DNA of 64,000 nucleotides, taken from assembly GCA_001687465.1 (NCBI GenBank), contig LVLI01000176.1, forward strand, positions 1-64,000, given 5' to 3'. This DNA is from Halocafeteria seosinensis (taxonomy: Eukaryota; Sar; Bigyra; Bicosoecida). Positions 23,701 through 34,604 of the stretch are shown piece by piece. Numbering within the stretch: position 1 is the first letter of the stretch; every line of letters begins with the position of its first letter. The translations under genes and the position numbers were made by a program. The notes beneath the pieces are model-generated. The model had not been told where the DNA came from, did not search any database, and saw only the letters and a list, made by a program, of their open reading frames with translations.

Positions 23701-26700
23701 TCGAAAGTGTTTGCATATCTCTTGAAGTAGTGCATGTACATCACTCAATGCGGACTGCCTACTCATTGTCATTTGGTTGGTTCCGCGAGAGTAGATCCAG
23801 TGAATATTAAGTTGCAAGGCACGAAACCCCTCAGCAACTAAGTTATCAGAGCTTTGATATGGTTTGATGAGCATAGGCTTCTCCATTCTACATTTTCTGT
23901 CGAACAGAATCGTATCTAGCAAGCATCTTCGTTTCAGATCAAGTACCACTCGCTCCGGCAAAACATCATTTGTGTCGTTAAGTATACTTCCTAGAAAAGC
24001 GCTAGATTTACTCTCCATCAGGAACGACCGGAACAGTTCGTGAAGTGTTCGCAGTAAAACTGACTCTTTAGCGAATGCTAGAAGTTTCCTACGTGCACTG
24101 ATTTCCGGTTTGGACATGATGGAGAATGCTGCTACAACTGAAGACAATGTGTATTCTCCCGCTTCTGCGTAGAACCGTGTAGCGAGTTCCGCTACTCCAG
24201 AAGGGAGAAGTTCCGCCGATATTACGGAAGTATACTGTTTAATGTCGCTTCCTTCGTAAATGTTCAGGAATGATGCTAAAGATGAGGGATGGGGAAGCAC
24301 AAACCCATTTTCGGAAGCTGCAGGGCCCAGATCTCCCGGCACATCCTGCAATAGACCAATGGGACTGACAGAAACAAAGCAGTTTTCTTTCCGCAAACTA
24401 GCGACTTCTACTAAGCCTCTCAGCAGATGACGATATCCGCCAATGAGCAAGTACTGGCCAATAATTTTGCAGGTCAGTTTACTTGCTTCAACTCTTAGAT
24501 TTTGAGCAGGGTCATCAAATGGAGTAGCCGCGAAGTCTCGAAGATAGGCTACTGCCGTACTGGCTATTCGGAGCGTCTCGCTTATCCTTCCATTGATGAG
24601 CGAACATACCGCTGCCATAGGGTAGCAAATAATACCACCACTGCAGAACGTACTAAAAGCCATTTGAAACTTATTTTTAGCGTACAGCTTAAGAGCTTCT
24701 CTTATGCGCCCCATTGTACCAAGGGAAGACGGTGGTGCTTCATTTTGCGATTCAGAAAGCTGGTTTCTCGCGTTCGATGCTATGCACGACGCAATCCCCG
24801 CTAAGTGCTCACTTGTTTTGTTATCTTCTACAGAAATAGTTCTTGCGGCCTTAACCACTAGCAATGATAGATGGATCCAATCTCTTTGAAACGCCTGCGG
24901 GAATACTAGAACAGCTATGTCCTCCCATTGTAGTTCTCGACACGCGCGGAAAAAATGATTTCGTGAATGTGACAGCTCTTCTGTTGAGACAGATACTAAT
25001 TCCAGCATCCGCAGAGCACCAACGGCCGTGGAAATCACGAGCTCCAGTCGATATTGAAGACTTGGCTTAGCGTACACATGGTCCTCCGAATACTGATACT
25101 GCTGACACAGCTTCAAACCAAACTCGACGAGATCATTGATAAACTGTTTCACGAACGTGCGAGTAACCCATTGGTTGTTTCCAATGCCGCTGTTACGCCA
25201 TGGAGCAGATCGCCGCTTCAAATACCGACCAAAATCGGATGCGACACGTGATAGAGCATCCTGCAGCCAGACGCTTACACGACCCTCTCTTCTGTTTCCC
25301 GAAGAAGCTAGATTTACAACCTTAGACACTGCCTTAGTGATGGAGCTCATAACAGAACGTAGCTCTTGGCGCAGTAAAGCAGATTCCTCCTCATGACTAG
25401 TTAACCCTCGGTGGCCAGTGTTAAGGCAAAACCCGAGACAACTGATAGCACGAAGAAGACAGTCTACTGCTTTCAGAGATGATTCATTGACTTGTTCGAA
25501 GCGCAGTGAGTGACATTCCATGGATTCAGAAGGGAGCATCAACGGAATGGAGGCCGAATACCATTGGCTCGGGGATTGCGATACTAAGCTCGTGTACCAT
25601 GGCTCAACAAAGAGACAACCACTACTTGGCGTAAAATAGCGGCAGGCATGTGGCAGCAGCTGACGGAGAGCAGTCATACTGGCTTCTCTAGTCACTCGAT
25701 GTTTTGCTCTAGTTGCCTTAGGAAAACCGCACAATAGCGATTCTAAGCACCCAGTCGTCGAATCATGCGTTATGAAGATATATGAGCTAGAGCTGAATCC
25801 ACTATACATAAACTGTCGATATGCCACTGGCACCGTCGGCCGCAAGAGGCATAGTGCTATCTGCAATCCAGCAGAAGAAAACAAAGCTCGGGAGCCATCC
25901 TCAAACATTAAGACCACTACACTGCCACGGCTATGTAAGACTAGCTGGCGACAACCACATTGCAATTCAGGATAATAGTTCGCTAATGGTATTGTGAAGC
26001 ACAGCGAGGAAGTCAAATGCCAAAGAATCAAGAGTGGCTGTCTTGATCGTTGATCATGGCCGCTCCAAGCGTGTACTCCACATGCCAACGAGGAAGAAGA
26101 CCCGCAAACATTAAATGCAACACCAGGAAATCGATGAGTGATTGACTGAAGCCAACAACATTCAACATGCTGATTTTCATCTATGGAAAGTTGCATGTGG
26201 GCACTCATCGTACAAGCGTACGCCTCTTCCTGCTGCCACAGCCAGACAACAGCAGCATGTGTCTCGAAGTCCTGATCTTCTTCGCTTTTGTCAAAACTTG
26301 CCGCAATGCATGTATACTGCATGGATTCCGAACCATCGTACGAGTCAGTAACAGGGGCTTGCACTCTGGTCCAACGCGCTATCAGATGTCGTTGATGAGT
26401 CTTACTTTCGGACAGATGGGCCATCCAGCATTCTTGTCCATCGAAAACCAAGAGCCACTCAATGTTGCTAGTGACATCAAATCTGACACCTAAATCAGAC
26501 ATCTCTTGAATTTCTCCACGCGCTAACATGGAGTACTGCCGACGAACTTTAGTCCGAATTTTTGAATTCCTGGGAAGTTTGCACAACCAGGTGAGACCCG
26601 TAGCCACCTCACGCAGGTACACATACTTGGGTCCTTTAAGAGAGATAATCACATGGTCAAACAAGAACGAGGAAGTAACAAGACGATCGGTCTGGTATGG

Positions 26701-26982
26701 CCAATGGCTCTGTTCTTGAAAAGGGAGGTCTTTCGTCACCACTGTCCTTGTCTCATTGAAGATGATATAGTGTCGCTCCGTCTCGTACTGCTCATTTTCC
26801 GGTTCTTCCCCTTGTTTCTGTCGCTGGATGAATGTGTCGGCGGAAGGCACTTTAGGAGCTTCGAACGAGCGTACGCGAATATCTTCATAATCGAGACTGG
26901 CAGAGTCAGGGCCACTTAATTCCTCCTGAGTATGGACAGGAGCGACCGTTGTCTCTGAGCACAATGAGTAAGCCTGCAGCAT
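20785..26982 (-). CDS. Very large protein of unknown function, beta-propeller-like N-terminus
   Basis: One open frame of 2065 residues from the ATG at 26982. I do not recognise the family. Roughly the first 450 residues look like beta-propeller strands (patterns such as SVVVLMFEDGSRALFSS and PLLILWHLTSSLCFTIPL). About 1000 residues of helical solenoid-like sequence follow, then a Ser/Asp/Glu-rich disordered stretch and a basic C-terminus with short coiled coils. This layout resembles scaffold proteins of cilia or membrane traffic; the ciliary transition-zone protein CPLANE1 is one possibility, but no diagnostic motif supports it. In-frame introns cannot be excluded. It converges on the SEC20-like gene and diverges from the PH-RCC1 gene. 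Confidence 0.6.
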   Translation of the reverse strand: MLQAYSLCSETTVAPVHTQEELSGPDSASLDYEDIRVRSFEAPKVPSADTFIQRQKQGEEPENEQYETERHYIIFNETRTVVTKDLPFQEQSHWPYQTDRLVTSSFLFDHVIISLKGPKYVYLREVATGLTWLCKLPRNSKIRTKVRRQYSMLARGEIQEMSDLGVRFDVTSNIEWLLVFDGQECWMAHLSESKTHQRHLIARWTRVQAPVTDSYDGSESMQYTCIAASFDKSEEDQDFETHAAVVWLWQQEEAYACTMSAHMQLSIDENQHVECCWLQSITHRFPGVAFNVCGSSSSLACGVHAWSGHDQRSRQPLLILWHLTSSLCFTIPLANYYPELQCGCRQLVLHSRGSVVVLMFEDGSRALFSSAGLQIALCLLRPTVPVAYRQFMYSGFSSSSYIFITHDSTTGCLESLLCGFPKATRAKHRVTREASMTALRQLLPHACRYFTPSSGCLFVEPWYTSLVSQSPSQWYSASIPLMLPSESMECHSLRFEQVNESSLKAVDCLLRAISCLGFCLNTGHRGLTSHEEESALLRQELRSVMSSITKAVSKVVNLASSGNRREGRVSVWLQDALSRVASDFGRYLKRRSAPWRNSGIGNNQWVTRTFVKQFINDLVEFGLKLCQQYQYSEDHVYAKPSLQYRLELVISTAVGALRMLELVSVSTEELSHSRNHFFRACRELQWEDIAVLVFPQAFQRDWIHLSLLVVKAARTISVEDNKTSEHLAGIASCIASNARNQLSESQNEAPPSSLGTMGRIREALKLYAKNKFQMAFSTFCSGGIICYPMAAVCSLINGRISETLRIASTAVAYLRDFAATPFDDPAQNLRVEASKLTCKIIGQYLLIGGYRHLLRGLVEVASLRKENCFVSVSPIGLLQDVPGDLGPAASENGFVLPHPSSLASFLNIYEGSDIKQYTSVISAELLPSGVAELATRFYAEAGEYTLSSVVAAFSIMSKPEISARRKLLAFAKESVLLRTLHELFRSFLMESKSSAFLGSILNDTNDVLPERVVLDLKRRCLLDTILFDRKCRMEKPMLIKPYQSSDNLVAEGFRALQLNIHWIYSRGTNQMTMSRQSALSDVHALLQEICKHFRDSLSLRRVSRHQSKQLSSVISRLPRHAVTEKPKSSEDDGSHILHDDVHASLECLTRYETKEHIIKDLRAASERGLHAVIFLARMYKQTYYDCINILSLLWDVTMLDQCPLNIAGAMVLMKQYCASRMELGTSGYIPKINALLREAFDSLFQCVAWDVLGYLQYGVNFQKDLCQNGAAPRFAFFEEYTLPHSAVAIIVDLIAQAVSMSSIASFDLLVVFGVYGASESINALRPHNTKRLRQLERQLRHAYGHRFWLNVEEAISRLVWCSQSGVYSTSGYLSYLETQLTNVIRRASGSGDCSLLSILTELHSVFHGYLHSHVVPNGTYFDEPLLCRWIHASLHGIPEHAHSFATRSETTNELTRVVTSSSISPEEAFESVQHVPSFQSTASIPDSDDAVLHEHETDVPQVLPAHDDGYRPSTRSEFYMFRNALMNTSSVMSDDENLHELVLGDLPLPESASVPTSGDVSEVPHYEGLARRFYNNQNQLSSLIESGMNSVAQAARCGSKLVGTRHAMPLMHEQGPQVRIEPSSSWSSAPPREANPAELTTGESPMDRKVPNSIATETSGAVQPKSDQIETVQIFTDYDESYRQRDKSLSEHMEATCPSPTDDEADSFNAMLNDDHSSYLKFQQSKKDRVPRQPIKPKKLLTLDQKGGSMERRTFSRSLSLRQPLGPCSTPRASTDGSNRETGVPVEQSYTIAYGKYKTRGKKPRMLRKYLDYLTKLLEQYIPHNDPEQGEKAKSAMMEELGFLRRKVEEHQRLSPKKHQRVAWHTSYSNARQKMVSQHTYSADEPSLEACVEEIPFESDEDSDHFPTEAPSDDPPAANTDQKTIPSDFAENRFDAIRNSIAQLEQEITALERGQSDSSVLLKRLDAWAYHTVKESQYRGLQYSVSKCINAQSDLCPTKASPASSSAGTFAAIPQSSRKTVEARAAVDDAWRLFNQFSRNQTDSVHARCSPEKVSSASTRRRRHG

Positions 26983-27623
26983 TTCATTCTCATTCCCTTA
27001 GCCAACTACCTGCAGAGAGCTACCAACACCACCTTTATCCGCGAAGAAACAGAGCACATTTTGACCTGTGTATATCAACCCTGGATTCCACGCACAGTAT
27101 GTGTCTTGCAGCTGCGTTTTTTTGAAATGTGAAGGTCAGATAGCGACGTCAACGTCGTCAAGGCCAGGCCATTCAATTGCCCCGGGAAGACCGCCTGTCA
27201 AGAGTTGCACGAGTGGTGTTGTAGCCAAGGAGGATTGGATTCTGCTGTGGGCTGTATAAAAAGAGTAACGAGCACTTGTTGTCGCGGGTGCCATATTTTT
27301 TGAGGATTCACGTGGATAATTGATTACTTAGGCACACAGACAACAAACAAAACAACACACCACTCCCTTCAGTTAGTTTTCGCCGCGTCCTTTCAACGAG
27401 TAAAGAGGCCCTCTTTGCCGTCATTGGTCTATCCTGTGGGCGGTGCTCTACACCACGGGAATTCAGCTTGGGATATTCTTCAGTCATACAAGTGGAGTTG
27501 CGCAAGTGGGGACGACCGCAAACCGGTATACACACACACACACACACACACGATAAGCCTCCCGCTTACTTTCTGCAGTGAAATACATGGCTCTACAGTT
27601 CGACAAAAAGAGAGTAAAGAAAA
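26983..27623. promoter_or_regulatory. Divergent promoter region with CA microsatellite
   Basis: A 641-nt spacer between two divergent starts (26982 on minus, 27624 on plus). It contains about 11 CA units (27529-27551). The adjacent GATAAGCCTCCCGC faintly resembles the reverse complement of the interspersed repeat core. No clear TATA box can be assigned. Confidence 0.4.
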
Positions 27624-30600
27624 ATGGCAGACACTGAAAAGACAATTGAGCAAGAAATGGACGAGGAACTCAACCGTGTTCCGGCTACGACCGGATGGCT
27701 TGGGAAGAAAGCCGTCCGAACCGCCACTGTAAGTGCAACAGGTGGGAGCCCTGATAGAGGAAGCGTTTTATGTTTGCCGACTATTGTATGCTTCTTGCTC
27801 TCAGAAAATGAAATGGAAAGATCGGTATTTTCAGCTCAGCCCTAAAGCACGAAAACTCGAATACATGAAGCAGGCTGGTGGAAAGCCTATTTTAACATTC
27901 AAGATCGACAAGAACACGAAAGTACGATTGGCTAACAAGTACAAACCAAATGAAATGGAGGGTATGTGTTCCTGCTGCTACGGACTAATCGTGTTGCATT
28001 GCGAATATTTGACTGTGTATCTTTCAGTGGTCTTTGATGCTCACACGCTATACGCTCACAGCATCGATGAAAACAACCCTGAAGAAGATATCCGGACTTG
28101 GGTGAACCGGATCCAACAAATAATTGACTCGCAAGATCCACTTAAATTGGGAGAAAAGAGACTGGAGAGAAAAAAAGAAAAAGAAAGACAAGAAGAAGAA
28201 GAACGGCTTAGCAAAATGGGCAAACTACCTGTCGAGAATCAAGAAGGGTCAGAGCAAGCGTCTGCAAGTCGGGATTTGTCTGCGATTGATCCTTCGGAGC
28301 CAGATCCTAGTGAACGGGTTATGCCAGGGAGGAGGCGGATGGTTCAGCAAAGAGCTCCACCTGCTCCTCCCCGCCCGTCAACACAACCTCCGAAAGGTCA
28401 GCCGGGAGTTGAAGCAATGGAAGGAGAAAGCACGGATTTGGTGTCACGCATTATTAGCGTTGTTAAAAGTGCACAACGTAGGTTCGCATCGACGGTTTCA
28501 TGCTCTTTGTTGATTATTCCTCATGATATCCAACGCTACAGAGCATATTGGAAAATGTTACACATGGGGTTCCAACTGGCACGGGAAACTAGGTATAGGA
28601 GATGCGACTGCGACAGAGAAATCGCTTCCCACTGTAGTACACGCACTAATACAATCACATCTCCCGGAGTGGGTAGCGGCTGGAGGTGACCATTGTCTGA
28701 CTATAACCGAGCAAGGCTTGGTATTCGCCTGGGGGGATAACAAGGTATGTGTGTATATTTGATTGCACGAACTGTTTCACGTTTGCACACATTCGTTTCA
28801 TAACGCTGGACACAGTATAAGCAACTTGGTACTGGAGATAGCTCGAAGCAAGCGGTATACAAGTCTCTTCGTCCGGTGCTAGTTACCGGCTTAAGAAAGA
28901 AACCGGTGGCTCAAGTTGCATGCGGAAACGCTCATTGCATGGCCTTAACGTACGGGGGCGATTTATTTGCTTGGGTAAGTATCTAACAGTCTAGGAACCG
29001 GAAGGTGTTGCGAGTCTTCTTCACCTAGTACTTTTCCTTTCAGGGAGATGGAAGCTCGGGAGCACTGGGTATCGGGGAACTGGACGAGAAACGCTACTCT
29101 GTGGGTACCCCAACTAAGGTTAAGGTATGCCTCTGGTTGTCAATTAAATACAGTATCGTAAAGGAAACAAATCGTTGTCTTTGAGACTGAACAGAAAATT
29201 GGAAGAGGGACTGAGCTCGGGGTGGAACTTATACGTGCTGGGAGCTTGTCCTCTGGGGCAATTACTTCTGATGGTGACTGTTATGTTTGGGGAAGGTGCG
29301 TCGAGCCTAGCCTACCTTAATTTTACCGAACAGTATTGTTCACGTTTCTGAGGCATATTGACGCTGCAGCAACGTAACTGGGCAACTTGGGACAGGTAAG
29401 TTCTTTAGAGTGTCCTTTGCCTCCAGAAATTCCTGTCATCACTCGTGGTGAGCGAAACAGGACTTGACACTGTTGGACTCAGTATGTGGGAGCCCACAAG
29501 GTCTTTGATTGAGCTAGAAGATTACGTTACACCTAACGATCCTAACGATAATCTCGGGATTCTTGACGTAGCGTTTGGTGAAAGGTTCTCTGTGTGGCTT
29601 GTCAACGATGGGTACGCAAGTTATTTCTTTGCAACAATGTTTCGCTTTGACCAGTCCTTCAAGAGTATATATGCAGAGTTTTATTGATTTGCGGTGCGCT
29701 ATCCATGACTAATTCCGATTTCTTCCACAAGCAAAGTGATACAGAATGGATCATCCAAAATTGTGACACTCCGCACTTGACTGAAGATTTACAGATGGAC
29801 GTTCTATTTCGTAAAATATCTGCCGGATCGGATATGGTTGTAGCTATTTCCAAAGAGGTACGATAGACTTCTGTTAACTGTAGCTGAGTCTAATTGTGCC
29901 GAATAAAGAGGATAAATGCGTGATGCAACCAGGGTAACGTGTACTCTGCCGGCCGCGGTTACCTCGGTAACTCCGATTCAAACGAATCCATTTCTTACCC
30001 CGTTCAAAATCAAAAATGCCAGTTCACACTTGGATCAGATGGACGCCGTGTGCCAGCGGACCACAATGGACACCCGATCGACACTTCATATGGAATAAGC
30101 AAGAACTTTGTCCCAGTAATCGGCCTCCCCCCAGAGGAGAAATTTGCTGAGATAGCGGTTGGCAATATCTTTGCAATGTTGAGAACGTGAGTTCCTGTTT
30201 CACATTGTATGCTTCCACAAAACATGTCCTTAACTGTATGCTTGTATGCCCTCATTCATCGGAACAGAGTAGATGGGCGCTTGTACGGCTGGGGTAGCTC
30301 CTCCAAGGGTCAGTTAGGGACCTCCCAGATGGTCGATATACCCCGTCCACGGGAGGTACGGTTCTCTTTTTTCTAAGCTATATATCCGTTCGCTTCTCCA
30401 AAGAGAAATTTGTTGTTTTGTTGCAAGGGCAGATTCGCACTACTGAACTAGACAATATGCATTACACTCAGATTGCGGCTGGAACTAACTGTTGTGTGTC
30501 TATTGCGAAGCCAGGAACAAGCGATACTTTGCGGTATCGTTGGCTTGCTCGTAAATATGCCAAAGTTTGGTTTCAAAGATGCCTTAAGAAAGACCCAGGT

Positions 30601-30895
30601 TTGGTATGTACTGGTTTTGTAGAGCGAACTATCAGGAAAACGTAGCCGATTCTATTTTGCGACTTGCAGGAGTTTGGCCGAAGAGCGGATTACGATGATA
30701 ACAGCGCTGATAGGGCAGAAGAACTTGACTATGTGTTGGATGATTTGACAAAGCAATCCGACGTACAACAGCTGTTTAATGTGAGTTTTCGTCGGAGTAG
30801 TGACTGATATGGTAGTTGTGCTCATTTGATTCATCTTTTGGCTGCAGGATCCTACTGTACAAGATGCCCTGGCGCAGGCTGCCGAAGAAATTTGA
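27624..30895 (+). CDS. PH-domain and RCC1-repeat protein
   Basis: Fifteen exons can be joined in phase to 761 residues: 27624-27728, 27805-27961, 28028-28477, 28542-28744, 28816-28974, 29044-29124, 29195-29295, 29370-29395, 29461-29611, 29677-29857, 29933-30186, 30268-30355, 30433-30603, 30670-30780 and 30848-30895. A PH domain occupies about residues 20-125 (TGWLGKKA, KMKWKDRYFQLS, DIRTWVNRIQQI). A charged, Pro-rich linker follows. RCC1 blades come next (CYTWGSNWHGKLGIGD, FAWGDNKYKQLGTGD, LFAWGDGSSGALGIG, VYSAGRGYLGNSD, LYGWGSSSKGQLGTS). A short acidic helical tail ends the protein. PH domains bind phosphoinositides; RCC1 propellers act as GTPase exchange factors or scaffolds. It resembles plant PRAF proteins without the FYVE finger. 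Introns are 64-81 nt and exon 8 is only 26 nt. Confidence 0.85.
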
Positions 30896-31172
30896 AAACC
30901 ACACGTGCCTCCTAATGCCTCAGAGAAAGCGGTAATTGACCGCCTGGATGTTGTATTTTTGGTGTCGGTCACAAGAGTCTTGTGGCCACGTACTGTGTTG
31001 TGAACCACAGTTCGGAGATACCACACCGCACATTAGAATAGCACAGTTATGTTGTTGTTGTCTAGACGATTTATGCCACAGGGGCAAGCATGAATATATC
31101 ATACATGATTGTGTCTGTACATCTGCACCATCGCATAGAGTAATGAGATAAGGATTCGCCAGGAACGAAGCA

Positions 31173-32415
31173 ATGGAGCGCAGGAAGAATGGCTTTCAGA
31201 GGCCATTAGCTACACAGCAAATTTTAGCAGCGGGAGGACAGTTGATTTTTACGGGAGTATGTGAGGGATAATATCCTTGTCCTCTCCTCGAAAAAAAGAC
31301 AAACATTAATGCTTGTATTGGACATGCAGGTAGGCTATGCCGCCTCCATCTTGGTCCCTGAAGCACATGTACGTGATATCCTCCAGGTGTCGGCACCAAG
31401 CTCAAACAGAGGTATCTCTTTACTCTTTGCAGGGGGTTCCATTTTTGGTAGTGTACGCAGTTTTATCGCTCATAGTATTGGCATGCTGGTTGTATTGCGA
31501 AATCGTGGACCCGGCGGAACCTGTAAGTGCAGCCTTAAGGGAAGTTGGAAGAATGACTTACAATATACCGGCGAGTCTACAGGGAGGGATTAAATGCATT
31601 TGCATGCACCAGACACAAGAAGCTCCACCGCGGTACTGTCGAATTAACAACAAATACATACCAGGGCTGGATCACCACTGTGAATGGTAAGATACTGTGC
31701 CAACCAGTGCCTAGGCCAGTATGCGAACTGCTTTTCAACGAACTGCTGCAGGTTGAATACGGCAGTGGGAACGCGAAACTATTTCTTCTTTTATACGCTT
31801 GCCCTTTGCGGTGAGTTCCTCTTCCTTAAGTGTCAGAAGTTCTAGTTTCACAGTTTTTGGTAGTTGCAGCCACTATACAACATACATTTCATCTTGTGAT
31901 CATTATTCTTTCTCTAACAACTATTGGGACTCAGTCTTCCGATGGGAACGTTGATGTAAGATTATGGTTTCTGAATGAGCGTTTTTATCTAGTGTTTAAC
32001 GGAAGGTTCTGTTCTGCAGGTCCTTCTTGTGATATATGCAGTCGTCCTTCTTCTGCCGGTAGGTGCTTATGGCTCGCTGCTCTGTTTTCACTCGTACTTG
32101 CTTAGTCAAGGCCATGGAACTTTTGATTGGATAATGAAAAGGTATGGATGTGCTCAACATCATGTTTTCAGATACTCATTGATACCGATTGCTCATGTGC
32201 GGTGCAGGGCGGAAGCACGAATACCCGACTCTCAAAGGAGGCAAATGGAGCGGGCTCGGCAGCAAGCACAAGAGAGGAGCTCCAAGTCAAGCGCCGCCAC
32301 ACAATCCGAGGCTGTGGTAGCCATTGAATACGACTCGCATGAATCGCCAAGCGAGGAACAGCACCATTCGTCGACTAACGGACAGAACAATCAAGCGGAG
32401 ACGAGCTCACACTAA
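31173..32415 (+). CDS. DHHC-type protein S-acyltransferase
   Basis: Seven exons (31173-31256, 31330-31368, 31433-31686, 31752-31810, 31870-31955, 32020-32141, 32208-32415) give 283 residues. The enzyme transfers palmitate to cysteines of membrane proteins. Two membrane spans precede a Cys-rich loop (GIKCICMHQ, PPRYCRINNKYIPGLDHHCE) with the DHHC catalytic site at about residues 121-124. WLNTAVGTRNYFFFY follows, then two more spans and a basic, disordered tail. The ...GLDHHCEWLNxxxGxRNY form matches the subgroup containing animal ZDHHC1/11. Several canonical zinc-ligand cysteines of the loop appear missing or shifted, so the zinc-binding part may be degenerate, but the DHHC itself is intact. 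Confidence 0.87.
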
Positions 32416-32693
32416 GAAGGAACAGTACACTATTAGCGGGTTAGTCATTATCAAGTACTTAAACAGCTTTTTATATTCTTTTTCTCTATGTTTTCTTTGC
32501 CTCCACTGAAGGCAAGCCATTGACGTCAGCCAAAGATGATCACAGGTTGCTATGCGTGAAGTGTCACTGTATAGTGCACTACTATGCGTTTCAATATTTA
32601 GGAACTTAAAGACAAATACAATTAAATAGCGATTAAATCCCCAATGCTAAAGCCGGCTAGTCAGCTGACAGTATTCTCTTCACCGCCAGGAGC

Positions 32694-34604
32694 TTACAAT
32701 AAGTCAGCAATATCCATGGGCATTTCTTCAATTTGGGTGTTGTAGAATTGCTCAATATCCTTCATGTATCGGATATCAGCGGTTGTGACGAAATTGATGG
32801 CTACACCTTTGCGGCCGAATCGTCCAGATCGCCCGATACGATGGATGTAGTTCTCACGGTTGGTGGGCAGATCGTAGTTGATGACCAACGAGACCTGCTG
32901 GACATCAATTCCACGAGCAAGGAGATCAGTTGTGATCAAGACACGGGTAGACCCACTGCGGAATTCCCTCATGATGAGTTCACGTTCGCGCATGTCCATG
33001 TCTCCGTGAGTAGAGGATACTGCAAAGTCTCGCTTTTGCATCTGCTCTGTTAACCAGTCGACTTTACGTCTAGTGTTGCAATAAATAATTGCCTGAGTAA
33101 TTGTGAGTGTTTCGTATAAATCACACAGCGTATCCAACTTCCATTCTTCCTTCTCGACAGCAATGTAGAACTGACGGATACCATCCAGGGTCAGTTCATC
33201 CTTCTTTACCAGAATTGTGGCAGGGTCTCGCATGAATTTCTTGGTTAAGTCTAGCGCTTCTTGCGGCATAGTTGCAGAGAATAAAGCTACTTGCATATCC
33301 TTAGGGAGACCACACGAGAAAATCTCGTAAATCTGGTCCTTGAAACCACGGTCCAACATTTGATCGGCTTCGTCCAAAACGAAAACTTTCAGTTTGTTCA
33401 GGCGCAACGCGTTTCTTTGGATCATGTCATACACACGGCCTGGTGTCCCAACAACACAGTGGACACCATCGCGCAGAACAGCGATGTCATCCCTGATGGC
33501 GGTACCGCCCACACATGCATGGACTTTCACCTTCATATATTCTCCCAAGGCGGAAATCACCTTTTGGATTTGCTGTGCGAGCTCACGAGTGGGAGCCAAC
33601 ACGAGTGCTTGGCATTCGGGCTCTGTTTCATCGATTGCTTTGAGCAAGCCGATGGCGAAAGTACCAGTTTTACCAGTACCAGACTGTGCCTGTGCGATGG
33701 TATCTCTGCCTTCGATGATTGGCATGGTGGCTCGCTGCTGGATAGCAGATGGCTTCTCGAAACCGTAGGCTGTTTAACAAAACAAACACATACATATTAG
33801 GTCAGAAAAGAGCTGGCGGTAACGGAAGGAAACTGAGGTGACTCCTTGAGTAGAGTTCAACGACCCTTTTCCAACCAGAACAATGTCCGGGAAATCAACG
33901 AGTACTAAACAGGACGAGCAACGAGTTCCCAATGCACTCATACAACGCTCAGCAAGAAAACCCCGAGAGGGGTAGGGCTTAAAACTCACCATAAATGCCT
34001 CGGAGGAGCTCTGCAAGTTCAAACAGGGAGCCAGAAGCAGTGAGCAGACAGATTAAACACGAGTATTCCGTTCCAACCACAGTCAACAGAGCGTCAGAGC
34101 TCTCTGCGAAGGCATGGAATCACCACTTACGTTCTTTTAATCCCATGTCATCGAAGTTATCGACTTCTTTGGTGTAGTTGGCTGCAAACAGCACATACAG
34201 AAAATATTTCATGAGGGCCTTATTCAAGCAATTTAAGAGCTTCCACGACAAAATCCATAAGCGCACGATAAGCTATATCATTCACCGAACAATATCAGAC
34301 ACGCATTTTCCGCCATCGTATATCGAAAAGAGCAAAAAAGAGTATGCGAGCACATGGCGCCCAGTGCTCCACTCATATGTTGCCCCTGGGATTTCCACTG
34401 CCCTTTGTGCACCCCCACCGGGAAATCGATGAGTCTTTTTGTAGTTCATCCGGGGGAGGAGGAGTCTCGTGTTTGAAAAAAAGTTGAAGCTTTTTGTACT
34501 TCTTCTCGGGGGGACTGTGTAGGGGACTTACTCTCCACCGTCACTTCCTTGGGCTGCTCGGGCACAGCAGTCTCTTCTTGAGGTTGGTTGGTTGCTTCAG
34601 ACAT
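32694..34604 (-). CDS. EIF4A: Translation initiation factor eIF4A (DEAD-box RNA helicase)
   Basis: Four exons (34604-34532, 34181-34131, 34010-33990, 33769-32694) join in phase to 406 residues, the usual eIF4A length. It unwinds 5'-leader structure within the eIF4F complex. Visible motifs: Q motif ([13 protein letters not shown]), Walker A (AQSGTGKT), [24 protein letters not shown] and [10 protein letters not shown]. The C-terminus MDIADLL is nearly the eIF4A standard. The third exon is only 21 nt. Introns are 350, 120 and 220 nt, several times longer than the window's usual ~65 nt. It shares a 1.2-kb divergent spacer with alpha-COP. Confidence 0.97.
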
